From positions 1,550,001 to 1,614,000 of the forward strand of contig NZ_AP026070.1 in the NCBI RefSeq assembly GCF_024363255.1: a stretch of DNA of 64,000 bases, in the 5' to 3' direction. This document shows, in pieces, positions 21,901 through 31,138 of this stretch. Position 1 is the first letter of the stretch. Each line of letters starts with the position of its first letter. Origin of the DNA: Shewanella sp. NFH-SH190041. GTDB lineage: Bacteria; Pseudomonadota; Gammaproteobacteria; Enterobacterales; Shewanellaceae. The position numbers and the translations under genes are program-made. Under the pieces are notes generated by a model. The model saw only the letters and a program-made list of their open reading frames with translations. It was not told the origin of the DNA and did not search any database.

Positions 21901-23205
21901 CTAGTTATTGGCCTCTTCACTGGCAAATACCCAGTTGCTCCCGCCTTTGGCTTTGGCTTGGTACATGGCATCATCGGCATTGAGCAGTAGCTCTTCAGCA
22001 CTGTGGCCGTCTTGCGGATACAAGCTAATCCCTAGACTCAAGTGTAATGTCAAAGAGAGTCCTTTATAATTGACTGGTTGCTCAGCACATTGCAGTAGCT
22101 TTTGCGCGATGATGTTGAGTTTGCTACGGCTTGTCACCGGCTCTAGCAACAACACAAATTCATCACCACCAAAGCGAGCGATAATGTCAGATTTGCGCAG
22201 TAACTGACGCAATCGTTCGCTGAACTCAACGAGTACAGCATCGCCGGCACCGTGCCCATAGCTGTCATTAATCTGTTTAAATTTATCCAAATCAATGAAG
22301 ATTACCGCTAACTGAGCGTGTTGCCGCTCGCTACGTTTGAGTGCTGTATCCAGCAGCCGATTAAAAGCACTGCGGCTATACAGGCCAGTAAGGTCATCAT
22401 GTTCTGCCAGATACCTGAGTTTGTCCTGCTGTTGTTGTAGTTGCTGGGTTTGTTGCGCAACAGCAAACGAGAGTTGATCCTTTTGTATGGTGGTGTGTTC
22501 AAGTGAGTGTTTCATTTGATTAAAGGCTCCTGCCAGATGCCAGAGTTCATCTTTGTGGGGCAGGGTAAGCTTGCTGCTGAGATCGCCCTTTCCTAGAGCC
22601 GTAATGCCGTGATTGAGCAGGGTCAGATTGCGCTTAAATCTGTGGTAGGTGAATGCCGCAGACCCTAACAGCAGCAAGGTAAAGGTCAACAGTGCCGCCC
22701 CTTTAAAATACAGATAGCCTTGTTGCTGATTGCGACTGGCGGCAATTTGTCTGTGTTGCAATTGAAACAGGGTTTCAGTCATGGTTTGAAATGCCATGCT
22801 GTAGTGAGAGAGCTGCATACTGATCCCCGTGGCTGCATCGTGGCGATCACGGCTGATGGTGCTGTCGGTAAGATCCAGTAGTCGGCCCAGCCCTGCATTG
22901 GTTTGCAGTAATATACGTAATAATTGCACTTGTCTGGCGGTATCGGTACGGGTTTGGGTGAGGAGATGATTAAAACTGCGCTGTTCAGTCCGCATATTTT
23001 CGAGCGCCTGATGATCGCTATATTGCTGCAGACGCCAGAGCTGAGCGCGGAGCATATCGAGTTGCTGCTCTAATCGGGTAATATGGGCAAGCCGCTCTAA
23101 TGCATAGTGTTGTCTGCTATTTAAGGCTTGCAGGGCAAACACCAAGCTTAATGTCAGCAGTAATCCGAGAAAAACTTGTAGTAACAAGTGATGGGCAAGT
23201 TTCAT
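21901..23205 (-). CDS. Membrane diguanylate cyclase (HAMP-GGDEF)
   Basis: A 434-residue inner-membrane protein. Two membrane helices (about 8-28 and 168-190) flank a periplasmic helical region, followed by HAMP (about 192-245), a short coiled coil and a GGDEF domain (about 265-430). The active site is intact (RFGGDEF), and an RXXD inhibitory site (RKSD) stands five residues before it, so it should make cyclic di-GMP under product feedback. The upstream gene, three bases away on the same strand, codes for a membrane-tethered solute-binding protein; the two probably form one sensory unit. Confidence 0.92.
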   Translation of the reverse strand: MKLAHHLLLQVFLGLLLTLSLVFALQALNSRQHYALERLAHITRLEQQLDMLRAQLWRLQQYSDHQALENMRTEQRSFNHLLTQTRTDTARQVQLLRILLQTNAGLGRLLDLTDSTISRDRHDAATGISMQLSHYSMAFQTMTETLFQLQHRQIAASRNQQQGYLYFKGAALLTFTLLLLGSAAFTYHRFKRNLTLLNHGITALGKGDLSSKLTLPHKDELWHLAGAFNQMKHSLEHTTIQKDQLSFAVAQQTQQLQQQQDKLRYLAEHDDLTGLYSRSAFNRLLDTALKRSERQHAQLAVIFIDLDKFKQINDSYGHGAGDAVLVEFSERLRQLLRKSDIIARFGGDEFVLLLEPVTSRSKLNIIAQKLLQCAEQPVNYKGLSLTLHLSLGISLYPQDGHSAEELLLNADDAMYQAKAKGGSNWVFASEEANN

Positions 23206-23208
23206 AGC

Positions 23209-24216
23209 TTAATTCATCTGTTGCTGGCGGCGAAACCGGCGCAGGGGTCTGGGGTCGACAATTTCTCGATAATCAGGCACTTCATTCTGGGGGAGTACAC
23301 CGGCTTTGACAGCCCACTGTGCTTGATGATGTAAGCTAGAAAGCAGTGGGTTGCCAAGGGATAAAGCAAAGCGGTAATCATGCCAAATCCATTCTAACTG
23401 TGCCGGGGGGATGGCTAGAGTCTGTGCTACGCGAGATTTCGCATCTTCCGGCTTGGTAACAATATAGTGGTTGGCTTTATCTAGTGCGGAGATAACGGCC
23501 TGAATATCATCTAATTGCCTGGCGTGACTGACAGGCAGTCCGATCAGATTGACTGTGGCAAAAAATAGTCCTCGGGTATCAAACTGGCGACTGCCAGTAA
23601 CTTCACTGAGCAGGGTATAGCCACCAGGCTCAGGGAGTGCCACTAACTCGACTTCGTGTTGCAGTAATGCTTGTTTTAACGCTTGTGGTGAATAATAACG
23701 TTTGGTTATCTGGCTGGCCGGATTACCGCTTAACTGCATCAAGGTATCAAAAAAGTATTCGCTGGCACTGTGGCGGGTTAATCCAACAATTTGCTTTTGC
23801 AGTTGTGCCGGACGGTAAAGCGGTTGGCGGGTGATCAGCTTAATATCATTATCTGACTGGGCAAAGCTGGCAAAGATGGTCACATTATCTAAGTGCTGAC
23901 GGTGCATAACTAAGGCCGTGGTGGTGGCCGTGGTCAAGTCTGCTTGCTTGTTTTGCAGTACATCAAAACATTGTTCGCTGTGTTGACAGAAGTTCAGTTC
24001 TACGGCAAGCCCCAGTTGGTCAAAATATCCCAGTTGTTTGGCAAGTAAAACCGGGCTGGATAATGGACTGGGCGCAACGGCAATCACCAGTGGTCGAGGG
24101 GGACGATAAGGGCGCAGAATCATCACTAATAGCAGGGCAAGTGTCGTTAGGATAGCAATAACTGCCAATAGCGCTGAGTGGCGTGCCAGCGGAAAATGTC
24201 GTTTAAACAGGTGCAT
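23209..24216 (-). CDS. Membrane-anchored substrate-binding protein, NMT1/SsuA-like
   Basis: A 335-residue protein with one N-terminal membrane helix (about 12-32) and a periplasmic two-lobe binding domain of the NMT1/THI5/SsuA type (LVIAVAPSPLSSPVLLAKQLGYFDQLGL onward in three parts; the acidic second lobe includes ALPEPGGYTLL). No ABC permease or ATPase is nearby. It lies directly upstream of the diguanylate cyclase and ends three bases before it, so it probably senses a periplasmic solute for that enzyme. A TTG at 24240 would add eight residues; neither start has a clear ribosome site. Ligand unknown. Confidence 0.8.
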   Translation of the reverse strand: MHLFKRHFPLARHSALLAVIAILTTLALLLVMILRPYRPPRPLVIAVAPSPLSSPVLLAKQLGYFDQLGLAVELNFCQHSEQCFDVLQNKQADLTTATTTALVMHRQHLDNVTIFASFAQSDNDIKLITRQPLYRPAQLQKQIVGLTRHSASEYFFDTLMQLSGNPASQITKRYYSPQALKQALLQHEVELVALPEPGGYTLLSEVTGSRQFDTRGLFFATVNLIGLPVSHARQLDDIQAVISALDKANHYIVTKPEDAKSRVAQTLAIPPAQLEWIWHDYRFALSLGNPLLSSLHHQAQWAVKAGVLPQNEVPDYREIVDPRPLRRFRRQQQMN

Positions 24217-24500
24217 AATCAGAGCCGGTGATATGCTCAAGAATATATAAAGCCTAGACGCTGGTGGTGGAAATTTCTAATTTTTGCTTTATATCCAACA
24301 ATTTACATTTTATCGTCGGTGATTTGTCACCTAGCGCTTCGAATGGGTAGATAAATTAGCTGTAAATTTACACTTGGCTGGCGGTTTATGCTTAATTAGT
24401 GAGTGGTTTTAATGCGGTATAATTTATCTGTTTTGACACTGGCTCCATAGCCGCAAAATAGCGTAATCTTGGCTCCAGTGTTAGCTAAGAGTCAGAAAGC

Positions 24501-25145
24501 ATGAAATACGTAATTATTCCGGTAACACCCTATCAGCAAAACTGCACCCTAATGTGGTGTGAAAATACCAATAAAGCCGCGGTGGTGGATCCCGGTGGCA
24601 ATCTTGAGCGCATTATTGAAGCGGTTGAGCGTCATGGGGTGACAGTGGATAAGGTGTTGTTGACCCATGGCCATTTGGATCATGTTGGTGCCGCGAAGCA
24701 GCTGGCTCACCATTATGGTGTTGAGATTATTGGTCCCCATGAAGGCGATCAGTTCTTGCTCGATGATTTGCCGCATCAATGCCAAAGCTTTGGCTTCCCC
24801 CCTTGTGAGGCCTTTGTGCCAGATCATTATCTACAGGATGGTGATGAAGTGGCTGTCGGGGATATCCGTTTGCAAGTACTGCATTGTCCAGGTCATACCC
24901 CCGGGCACATTGTGTTTTTTAACCAAGATGCCAATATGGCTTGGGTAGGCGATGTGTTGTTCCGCGGCTCTATCGGCCGGACTGATTTTCCTGGCTCTAA
25001 CCATGGGCAGTTACTTAATGCGATTACGACTAAGCTATGGCCACTAGGCACTGATGTTGCCTTTATTCCGGGTCATGGTCCGGGCTCGACTTTTGGCGAG
25101 GAGCGTAAGCACAACCCATTTGTGGCGGATCAGTTATTTGAATAA
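24501..25145 (+). CDS. MBL-fold metallohydrolase, YcbL/glyoxalase II-like
   Basis: A 214-residue cytoplasmic metallo-beta-lactamase-fold hydrolase. The metal motif THGHLDHVG (about 55-63), HCPGHTPGH (about 131-139), the bridging aspartate in WVGDVLF and the last histidine in IPGHGPGSTFGEE are all present. YcbL of enterics is a type II glyoxalase-like thioesterase; the native substrate here is not known. The 284 bp upstream hold a TATAAT at 24418-24423 without a good -35. Monocistronic. Confidence 0.88.
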   Translation: MKYVIIPVTPYQQNCTLMWCENTNKAAVVDPGGNLERIIEAVERHGVTVDKVLLTHGHLDHVGAAKQLAHHYGVEIIGPHEGDQFLLDDLPHQCQSFGFPPCEAFVPDHYLQDGDEVAVGDIRLQVLHCPGHTPGHIVFFNQDANMAWVGDVLFRGSIGRTDFPGSNHGQLLNAITTKLWPLGTDVAFIPGHGPGSTFGEERKHNPFVADQLFE

Positions 25146-25178
25146 CGGTTTATACGCATCTGGCACAGTATCTGGATA

Positions 25179-25208
25179 ATAAAAAAGCGCCAACTGGCGC
25201 TTTTTTAT
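25179..25208. terminator. Bidirectional intrinsic terminator
   Basis: AAAAAAGCGCC/GGCGCTTTTTT stem with a short loop between two convergent genes (MBL hydrolase and xthA). The A-run and T-run make it work on both strands. Confidence 0.9.
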
Positions 25209-25244
25209 TATCCAATGTAATCGGTGATGATTATCTATCGGTAG

Positions 25245-26051
25245 TTATTTAAACTGGGTCCATATTGGCGCGTGGTCGGAGGGTTTTTCAATGCCGCGCA
25301 GGGCATAGTCAATCCCGGCATCCTGAGTGCGCTCTGCTAAAGCCTTGGTCGCTAGGATCACATCGATGCGCAGGCCGCGATTATCATCAAAGCCTTTACT
25401 GCGGTAGTCAAACCAAGAGAAACGGTCACTGACAGTTGGATAAATCTGACGGAAAGTATCGGTAAATCCCCATTGCATCAGGGTTGCAAGCCACTGACGT
25501 TCTTCTGGTTGGAAACTGCATTTGCCGGTTTTTAACCAACGTTTGGCATTGGTTTCACCGATACCAATATCCAAATCCAGTGGTGAAATATTGATATCTC
25601 CCATCACCACAATATCTTCATCGGCTTGGTGATGCTGATTAAGATATTGCATCAAATCCTGATAAAAACGGCGCTTGGCTGGGTATTTGGTTTCATGGCT
25701 GATATTTTCCCCTTGTGGGAAATAACCGTTGAACACGGTTAGGCGTCGGCCATTTTCCTGAGTGAACTGGCCGATAATCATGCGGCGCTGAGCATCTTCA
25801 GCGTCGGTAGGAAACCCTTTTTGGATACTCAGGGGCGACATTTTTGACAGCATGGCCACACCATAGTGAGCTTTGCCGCCATGATAATGTACCTGATATC
25901 CCATGGCCTCGACTTCGGCCAATGGAAAGGCTTCATCGTGCACTTTGGTTTCTTGCAGGCCAATAATGTCGGGATCCAGTGTATCGATAAGGGCTTGCAG
26001 CTGGTGCAGACGAGCACGCAGGCCATTAATATTAAATGAAACGATTTTCAA
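25245..26051 (-). CDS. xthA: Exodeoxyribonuclease III
   Basis: AP endonuclease and 3'-5' exonuclease of base excision repair, 268 residues, as in E. coli. Family motifs are present: FNINGLRAR at the start, the metal-binding glutamate in [21 protein letters not shown], and the C-terminal SDHAPIW with the catalytic Asp-His pair. It is the last gene of a probable yciB-yciI-xthA run on the minus strand. Confidence 0.96.
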   Translation of the reverse strand: MKIVSFNINGLRARLHQLQALIDTLDPDIIGLQETKVHDEAFPLAEVEAMGYQVHYHGGKAHYGVAMLSKMSPLSIQKGFPTDAEDAQRRMIIGQFTQENGRRLTVFNGYFPQGENISHETKYPAKRRFYQDLMQYLNQHHQADEDIVVMGDINISPLDLDIGIGETNAKRWLKTGKCSFQPEERQWLATLMQWGFTDTFRQIYPTVSDRFSWFDYRSKGFDDNRGLRIDVILATKALAERTQDAGIDYALRGIEKPSDHAPIWTQFK

Positions 26052-26063
26052 ATTAGCCTCCGA

Positions 26064-26363
26064 TTATGGCAGTACCCGTTTAAAGGGTTTAACACAAACT
26101 TGCTGATAAACCCCTGCTGCGACATACGGGTCGGCATCCGCCCACTGTTGGGCAGCTGTGAGTGATTCAAACTCTGCGACCACCAAAGAACCACTAAAAC
26201 CAGCTTCACCGGGATCTTCACTGTCAATGGCTGGATGTGGACCTGCCAGTAACAAACGGCCTTCATCTGCCAGTTGTTGCAAGCGGGCTAAATGGGCGGG
26301 ACGGGCGGCAAGACGTTGGCTTAGGCTGTTTTCAACATCTTGTGATGAGATCATATACCACAT
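26064..26363 (-). CDS. yciI: YciI family protein
   Basis: A 99-residue protein of the YciI/YCII family, a small alpha-beta barrel fold related to muconolactone isomerase. The family His-Asp pair is visible only in part ([25 protein letters not shown]). Function in the cell is not established. Its ATG at 26361-26363 shares one base with the yciB stop, so the two are coupled, and xthA follows 12 bp later. Confidence 0.9.
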   Translation of the reverse strand: MWYMISSQDVENSLSQRLAARPAHLARLQQLADEGRLLLAGPHPAIDSEDPGEAGFSGSLVVAEFESLTAAQQWADADPYVAAGVYQQVCVKPFKRVLP

Positions 26364-26908
26364 TATTTCAATTCCTTACGCTGTTCTTCCGGTAAATGTT
26401 TATACAGATAAAATACCGTTGCAATAGTATTGATTAAGGTCAGAGCGGTCAGACCGAACACCTTGAAATTGACCCAGGTTTCCTGGGACAGGCTAAATGC
26501 GATGTAAATATTGGCTAGACCACAGGCGATAAAGAAAGCAGCCCAATACCAAGTGACCCTAGCCCAGATGGTATCGCTGACTTTCATCTCTTTACCGAGC
26601 ATATTTTTTAAAATCGGCTTATTGAACCATTGTCCTGCTGCTAGCGCTGCGGCAAATAGAGCGTAGACAATGGTCACTTTCCACTTAATAAACGCATCAT
26701 CGTGGAACACTAGTGTCAGGGTGCTAAATACTGCTACTAGGGCAAAGGTGATCAGGTGCATTTTTTCTACGGTACGATACAGGGCATAGAGCACGATAAG
26801 TTGCAGGGCGGTAGCGGCAATTAACGCTCCACTGGCAACATAGATATCAAAGAATTTATACACGGCAAAAAAGATAACCAGGGGCAGGAAATCCAGCAGT
26901 TGTTTCAT
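26363..26908 (-). CDS. yciB: Inner membrane septation protein YciB
   Basis: A 181-residue polytopic membrane protein with five hydrophobic segments starting at the N-terminus ([23 protein letters not shown] in two parts). In E. coli and Shigella YciB (IspZ) affects cell envelope integrity and septation. The frame is open from 27007, but the ATG at 26908 gives the conserved MKQLLDFLP start. The usual partner yciI follows with a one-base overlap. Confidence 0.92.
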   Translation of the reverse strand: MKQLLDFLPLVIFFAVYKFFDIYVASGALIAATALQLIVLYALYRTVEKMHLITFALVAVFSTLTLVFHDDAFIKWKVTIVYALFAAALAAGQWFNKPILKNMLGKEMKVSDTIWARVTWYWAAFFIACGLANIYIAFSLSQETWVNFKVFGLTALTLINTIATVFYLYKHLPEEQRKELK

Positions 26909-27223
26909 AGCAGTTTTGTTAGACCGGGGAAAATAAAGGAGCCTGAGTGTAGCATGCCCTATCAGCCGGAAAAAAGTCGTCGAGAAACCAATAGCAATGA
27001 AGTGCATTAATGTGCAGCCTAGGAGGCCATAGGCCGCTGCGTGGTATTTGCTCCCGTGTTACTCAGCGTTATTTGCGCCCTTTTCTCCAGCCTGTATGGG
27101 ATGAAACCCGGTTATCGTCAGGCTATTTGATATCGCTGATGCGCTTCTATCAGACTGATTTTGCCTGCTTGTCTGCATAAGGACTCGTGCTTGGGATATA
27201 GCAATGGATGAACTGAATCCGGG

Positions 27224-27625
27224 TTAGGCTTTACGGCAACAGTTTTGTGCTAAACCATGGATGATGGGACAGTGGCTGGACTCATCTCCTTGGCATTCAT
27301 CCACCCATGTTTTCAGCTCTTGATGCAATGCCCGCAACCGCGCAATTTTAGCTTCAATTTCTTGTAAATGTTCACTGGCCAGCCGTTTGACCTCAGCGGC
27401 ACTTCTGGCGCTGTCGTGTTTAAGTGATAGTAGCGCCTGACAATCATCCAGTGAAAATCCCAGCTCCCGACAATGGTGCACAAATAGCAGAGCTTCCACG
27501 TCTTGCTCCCGATAAACCCGGTAACCACTGTGACTGCGGTGCGCAACGACTAGGCCAATATCATGGTAATAGCGAATACTTTTTACTGTTAAACCTGTGC
27601 GGCGGGCCACTTCTCCAATTTTCAT
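27224..27625 (-). CDS. cueR: MerR family copper-responsive regulator CueR
   Basis: A 133-residue MerR regulator: winged helix-turn-helix (about 1-70, MKIGEVARRTGL), dimerisation helix and a C-terminal metal loop C-X7-C-P-I-I (CQGDESSHCPII), the Cu(I)-binding signature of CueR, followed by a CC pair near the end. GAGGAAAG stands 7 bp before the ATG at 27625, so this start is chosen over 27643. It is divergent from copA, whose promoter carries the expected dyad in a 19-bp spacer. Confidence 0.93.
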   Translation of the reverse strand: MKIGEVARRTGLTVKSIRYYHDIGLVVAHRSHSGYRVYREQDVEALLFVHHCRELGFSLDDCQALLSLKHDSARSAAEVKRLASEHLQEIEAKIARLRALHQELKTWVDECQGDESSHCPIIHGLAQNCCRKA

Positions 27626-27656
27626 CACACTTTCCTCTTTCATTGTGACAACTGGC

Positions 27657-27687
27657 TTGACTCTCCAGTAACTGGAGACTTTACCCT
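27657..27687 (+). promoter_or_regulatory. CueR-controlled copA promoter
   Basis: -35 TTGACT (27657-27662) and -10 TACCCT (27682-27687) are 19 bp apart, the overlong spacing that MerR-type activators correct by twisting DNA. Inside the spacer and -35 edge lies a perfect 8-1-8 dyad, TCTCCAGT-A-ACTGGAGA (27662-27678). Layout matches the E. coli copA promoter. Confidence 0.92.
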
Positions 27688-27788
27688 GATGACTAAATCA
27701 ACTCAATGGCCGATTTCCGCTGTCGTGGAAAGTGTGCACATGGCCATGTTGGTATTCCTTTTGATGCTTTTTTATGGGGAGCAAATTT

Positions 27789-30700
27789 ATGGCCAAGCTA
27801 AACTTTGCGGTTGCCAATATGAACTGTGGCAAGTGTGTGCGCAAAATAACGGCGCTGTTGAGTGATAACCCCGCTAGCAAATTAGATTTTTCCCTGGCTG
27901 ATAAAGCGTTTAGTTATCAGGGCGAGTTATCCGCAGAGCAGGTGCTGGCATTATTGGCGCAAGCCGGGTTTGATGCGCAACAATTGCCCGAATTAGCGAC
28001 TGAGACAATGGGGAAAGGAGAGGCTCATGCTGTTGTGGGGGAGAGTGTCTTTCCACCTGATGCACCATTATGCCGAGTCAATGCACCGCTGCATTTTGTG
28101 ATTGCCAATATGCGTTGTGGCAGTTGTGCGAAAAAAATTCGCGCTTTATTTGAGTCACTTGATGATGTGACGGCAACCACGGATGTGGCCGGTAAACAGT
28201 TGTGGCTCAGCGGCAACATCAGCCGGGGTGAGGCTAAAATCCGTTTGTTGTTGGACGGCTTTGATGTCGCTGATGGCCTACATAATGGTGATGATGCTTT
28301 TGAGTCGCAGCAGCAATATCTGTTTTCGGTACCGGATATGTCCTGTGGTCACTGTAAAGCCAAAATTGAGCAGGCGTTTGCTGGCATGGCGGATACAGCG
28401 ATCCAAGTGGATTTAGTTAACCGTCAGGTACGTGTTCGCTCAGATCAAGCCGTGACTGATTTACTGGGAGTATTTGCTGGCGCAGCCTTTCCCGCATCTT
28501 TGCTTGGACATGAAGGTCTTAGTGAGGCGCAAGCAGAGCCGGCGTGTGAACAAACACGGGAAACTTATTGGTTTAATGTACCTGATATGAGTTGCGGTCA
28601 CTGCCAAACTAGTATTGAAGCGGCATTTGCGGATGTCGCCGCGACCGAGGTCAGTGTGTTGCTGGAGCAAAAGCAGGTTAAAGTGGTTTCAGCTCAGCCG
28701 TTATCAGCGTTATTGAGTATTTTCCGTGATGCAGGCTACCCGGCGGAACTGTTTGGTGATGGAGATAATGATTTGGCTCCTCCAACGGTAATTAAGCCTG
28801 CTGCTGACGGGAAATTAGCATCGCAAGTGCAATCTGTGGGGGCTGATGATGCTGGGCTGATGACATTTTATGTGCCGGATATGAGCTGTGCTTCTTGCGT
28901 GGCAAAAATTGAACGCGCATTTACTGGCGGAGCAACTCAAGCAGTCGTGAATCTGGCGGATAAGCAGGTGCAGGTCAGTGGTGGTATTGATGCTGCAACG
29001 GCGATTAATTTAATCGCCCAGGCCGGCTATCAGGCTGAGTTGGTGGAAGATGCTAAGGCGGCAGCGCAGCAAAAGCGGCTCAATGATCAACATGAATATC
29101 GTCAGCGTATGGCGCAAGCCGCATTGGGGCTAGGGCTGGGAGTGCCTTTAATGATTTGGGGGCTGGCCGGTGGCGATATGATGGTCAGTTCTGTGTCACA
29201 GCAGTTGGGGTGGGGCGTTGTTGGCGTATTGACGGCATTGGTTATGCTGACAACCGGGCGACACTTCTATCAGGGAATGTGGCGGGCATTGAAGGTTGGC
29301 AGTTCGAATATGGATACCCTGATTGTACTCGGGACATCTGCAGCTTGGCTGTATTCCATGGTAGTCGTTTTGCTGCCGCAGTGGTTTCCCGCCGGTACTC
29401 GCCATGTGTATTTTGAAGCCAGTGTGATGATTCTTGGCTTGATTAATCTGGGGCATGCCCTTGAACTGCGGGCGCGGGGAAAAACCAGTGAAGCGGTGCA
29501 AAAATTAATTGGGATGCAATCCAGTACCGCTATTCGGATAACGTCCCATGGGGATGAAGAGGTGGAGATCAGCATGTTGCAGCTGGGCGATAAGCTCAGA
29601 CTGAGACCTGGGGACAGAGTTGCTCTGGATGGTATTGTTGTTAACGGGAGTTCTACTCTCGATGAAGCCATGCTAACCGGTGAGCCGCTGCCAGTGCATA
29701 AACAAAGCGGAGATCCCCTTAGCGCCGGTACAGTTAACGGCAATGGTGCGTTGGTGTATCAGGTTACCGCTCTGGCGCGGGATACGCGTTTGGCGAAGAT
29801 TATTCAACTGGTGCAGCAGGCGCAAACGTCCAAAATGCCCATTGGCCGTCTGACGGATAAAATTGCCGCTTACTTTGTTCCTGTGGTGGTGCTGATCGCG
29901 CTGATTGCAGCATTGATTTGGTATTTGGCCGGGCCAGCGCCACAGTTATCCCACGCCTTAGTCGTGTTAACCAGTGTGCTGATTATTGCCTGTCCTTGTG
30001 CTTTGGGGCTGGCAACGCCGATGTCAATTATGGTGGCGGTGGGACGAGCAGCACAATTGGGGATCTTAGTGAAAAATGGTGAGGCGCTGCAAACCGCGGC
30101 TGCGGTAGATACTGTCGTGCTGGATAAAACCGGCACTGTGACCGAGGGTAAACCCCAGGTGACAGATATTTTATTGCTTGATGATGAAATAAGTGAAATG
30201 ACACTGCTCAGTGCGCTGGGCTCTTTAGAGCAGCACTCTGAACATCCATTGGCTGCCGCGATGGTTGCGCGAGCTAAAACTGTGCATGCTGTGTTTACTG
30301 AGCCGGAGTTTTTTCAGAATCATCAGGGGATGGGGATAACCGGGCGCATAAATGGTCAAGGTTGGGTTGCGGGTAATCGCGCGCTGATGGCGCAGCAACA
30401 AATCACTGGTTTAGCAGCGATGACCCGTGCTGATGACTGGGCTGATGCGGGCAAAACACCGGTATTTTTAGCTTGTGATGGACAACTTGTGGCCATGGTC
30501 GCCATCAGTGATCCAGTAAAAATCGATGCGAAAGCTGCCATTGCCCGGCTGCGTAAGCGTAATATCCGGGTTGTGATGTTAACCGGTGACAATAACCAGA
30601 CCGCAGCTGCGGTGGCGAAACAGGTTGGCATTGATGAGGTGATCGCAAATGTATTGCCGCATCAGAAACAAGCGCAGATTTTGGCGTTGCAGCAACAGGG

Positions 30701-31067
30701 ACGGATTGTTGCCATGGTGGGCGATGGAATAAATGATACCCCGGCATTGGTCAGTGCTAATGTGGGGATTGCCATGGGGACAGGGACTGAAGTGGCGATA
30801 GAAAGTGCGGATATGACACTGCTTTCCCACCAGTTAACTGTGCTGGGAGATGCCTTAGCTTTGTCTCGTGCGACAATGGGCAACATCAAACAGAATTTGT
30901 TTGGTGCCTTTATTTATAACTCATTAGGGATCCCCGTTGCTGCCGGGATACTATTCCCTTTGACTGGGATGTTACTCAGCCCCGTTGTTGCTGGGGCTGC
31001 GATGGCATTATCGTCTCTGACTGTGGTGAGCAATGCTAATCGCTTGAAAGTAGTTAAACTACACTGA
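27789..31067 (+). CDS. copA: Copper-exporting P1B-type ATPase with five HMA domains
   Basis: A 1092-residue Cu(I) efflux ATPase. Five N-terminal metal-binding HMA domains carry CXXC pairs at Cys13/16, 110/113, 186/189, 269/272 and 367/370; most bacterial CopA proteins have one or two. The membrane core follows, with the CPC metal site (IIACPCALGLATP, near residue 735), the phosphorylated aspartate in DKTGT (near 777), the HP dipeptide EHPLAA, and GDGINDTPAL. Domains 1-2 have N-M-X-C, domains 3-5 D-M-S-C, so they are not simple recent copies. GGGGAG stands 7 bp before the ATG at 27789. Controlled by the divergent CueR. Confidence 0.96.
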   Translation: MAKLNFAVANMNCGKCVRKITALLSDNPASKLDFSLADKAFSYQGELSAEQVLALLAQAGFDAQQLPELATETMGKGEAHAVVGESVFPPDAPLCRVNAPLHFVIANMRCGSCAKKIRALFESLDDVTATTDVAGKQLWLSGNISRGEAKIRLLLDGFDVADGLHNGDDAFESQQQYLFSVPDMSCGHCKAKIEQAFAGMADTAIQVDLVNRQVRVRSDQAVTDLLGVFAGAAFPASLLGHEGLSEAQAEPACEQTRETYWFNVPDMSCGHCQTSIEAAFADVAATEVSVLLEQKQVKVVSAQPLSALLSIFRDAGYPAELFGDGDNDLAPPTVIKPAADGKLASQVQSVGADDAGLMTFYVPDMSCASCVAKIERAFTGGATQAVVNLADKQVQVSGGIDAATAINLIAQAGYQAELVEDAKAAAQQKRLNDQHEYRQRMAQAALGLGLGVPLMIWGLAGGDMMVSSVSQQLGWGVVGVLTALVMLTTGRHFYQGMWRALKVGSSNMDTLIVLGTSAAWLYSMVVVLLPQWFPAGTRHVYFEASVMILGLINLGHALELRARGKTSEAVQKLIGMQSSTAIRITSHGDEEVEISMLQLGDKLRLRPGDRVALDGIVVNGSSTLDEAMLTGEPLPVHKQSGDPLSAGTVNGNGALVYQVTALARDTRLAKIIQLVQQAQTSKMPIGRLTDKIAAYFVPVVVLIALIAALIWYLAGPAPQLSHALVVLTSVLIIACPCALGLATPMSIMVAVGRAAQLGILVKNGEALQTAAAVDTVVLDKTGTVTEGKPQVTDILLLDDEISEMTLLSALGSLEQHSEHPLAAAMVARAKTVHAVFTEPEFFQNHQGMGITGRINGQGWVAGNRALMAQQQITGLAAMTRADDWADAGKTPVFLACDGQLVAMVAISDPVKIDAKAAIARLRKRNIRVVMLTGDNNQTAAAVAKQVGIDEVIANVLPHQKQAQILALQQQGRIVAMVGDGINDTPALVSANVGIAMGTGTEVAIESADMTLLSHQLTVLGDALALSRATMGNIKQNLFGAFIYNSLGIPVAAGILFPLTGMLLSPVVAGAAMALSSLTVVSNANRLKVVKLH

Positions 31068-31069
31068 TA

Positions 31070-31107
31070 AACAAGCCGGTCTGAAGGTGAATTCAGGCCG
31101 GCTTGTT
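31070..31107. terminator. Hairpin terminator between copA and the convergent XRE gene
   Basis: Long stem AACAAGCCGG-TCTGAA / TTCAG-GCCGGCTTGTT immediately after the copA stop, with one bulge. The downstream T-run is weak, but the position between convergent genes supports terminator function. Confidence 0.7.
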
Positions 31108-31138
31108 ACTTCTCGTTGAGTGATACAGATATCTGTTC

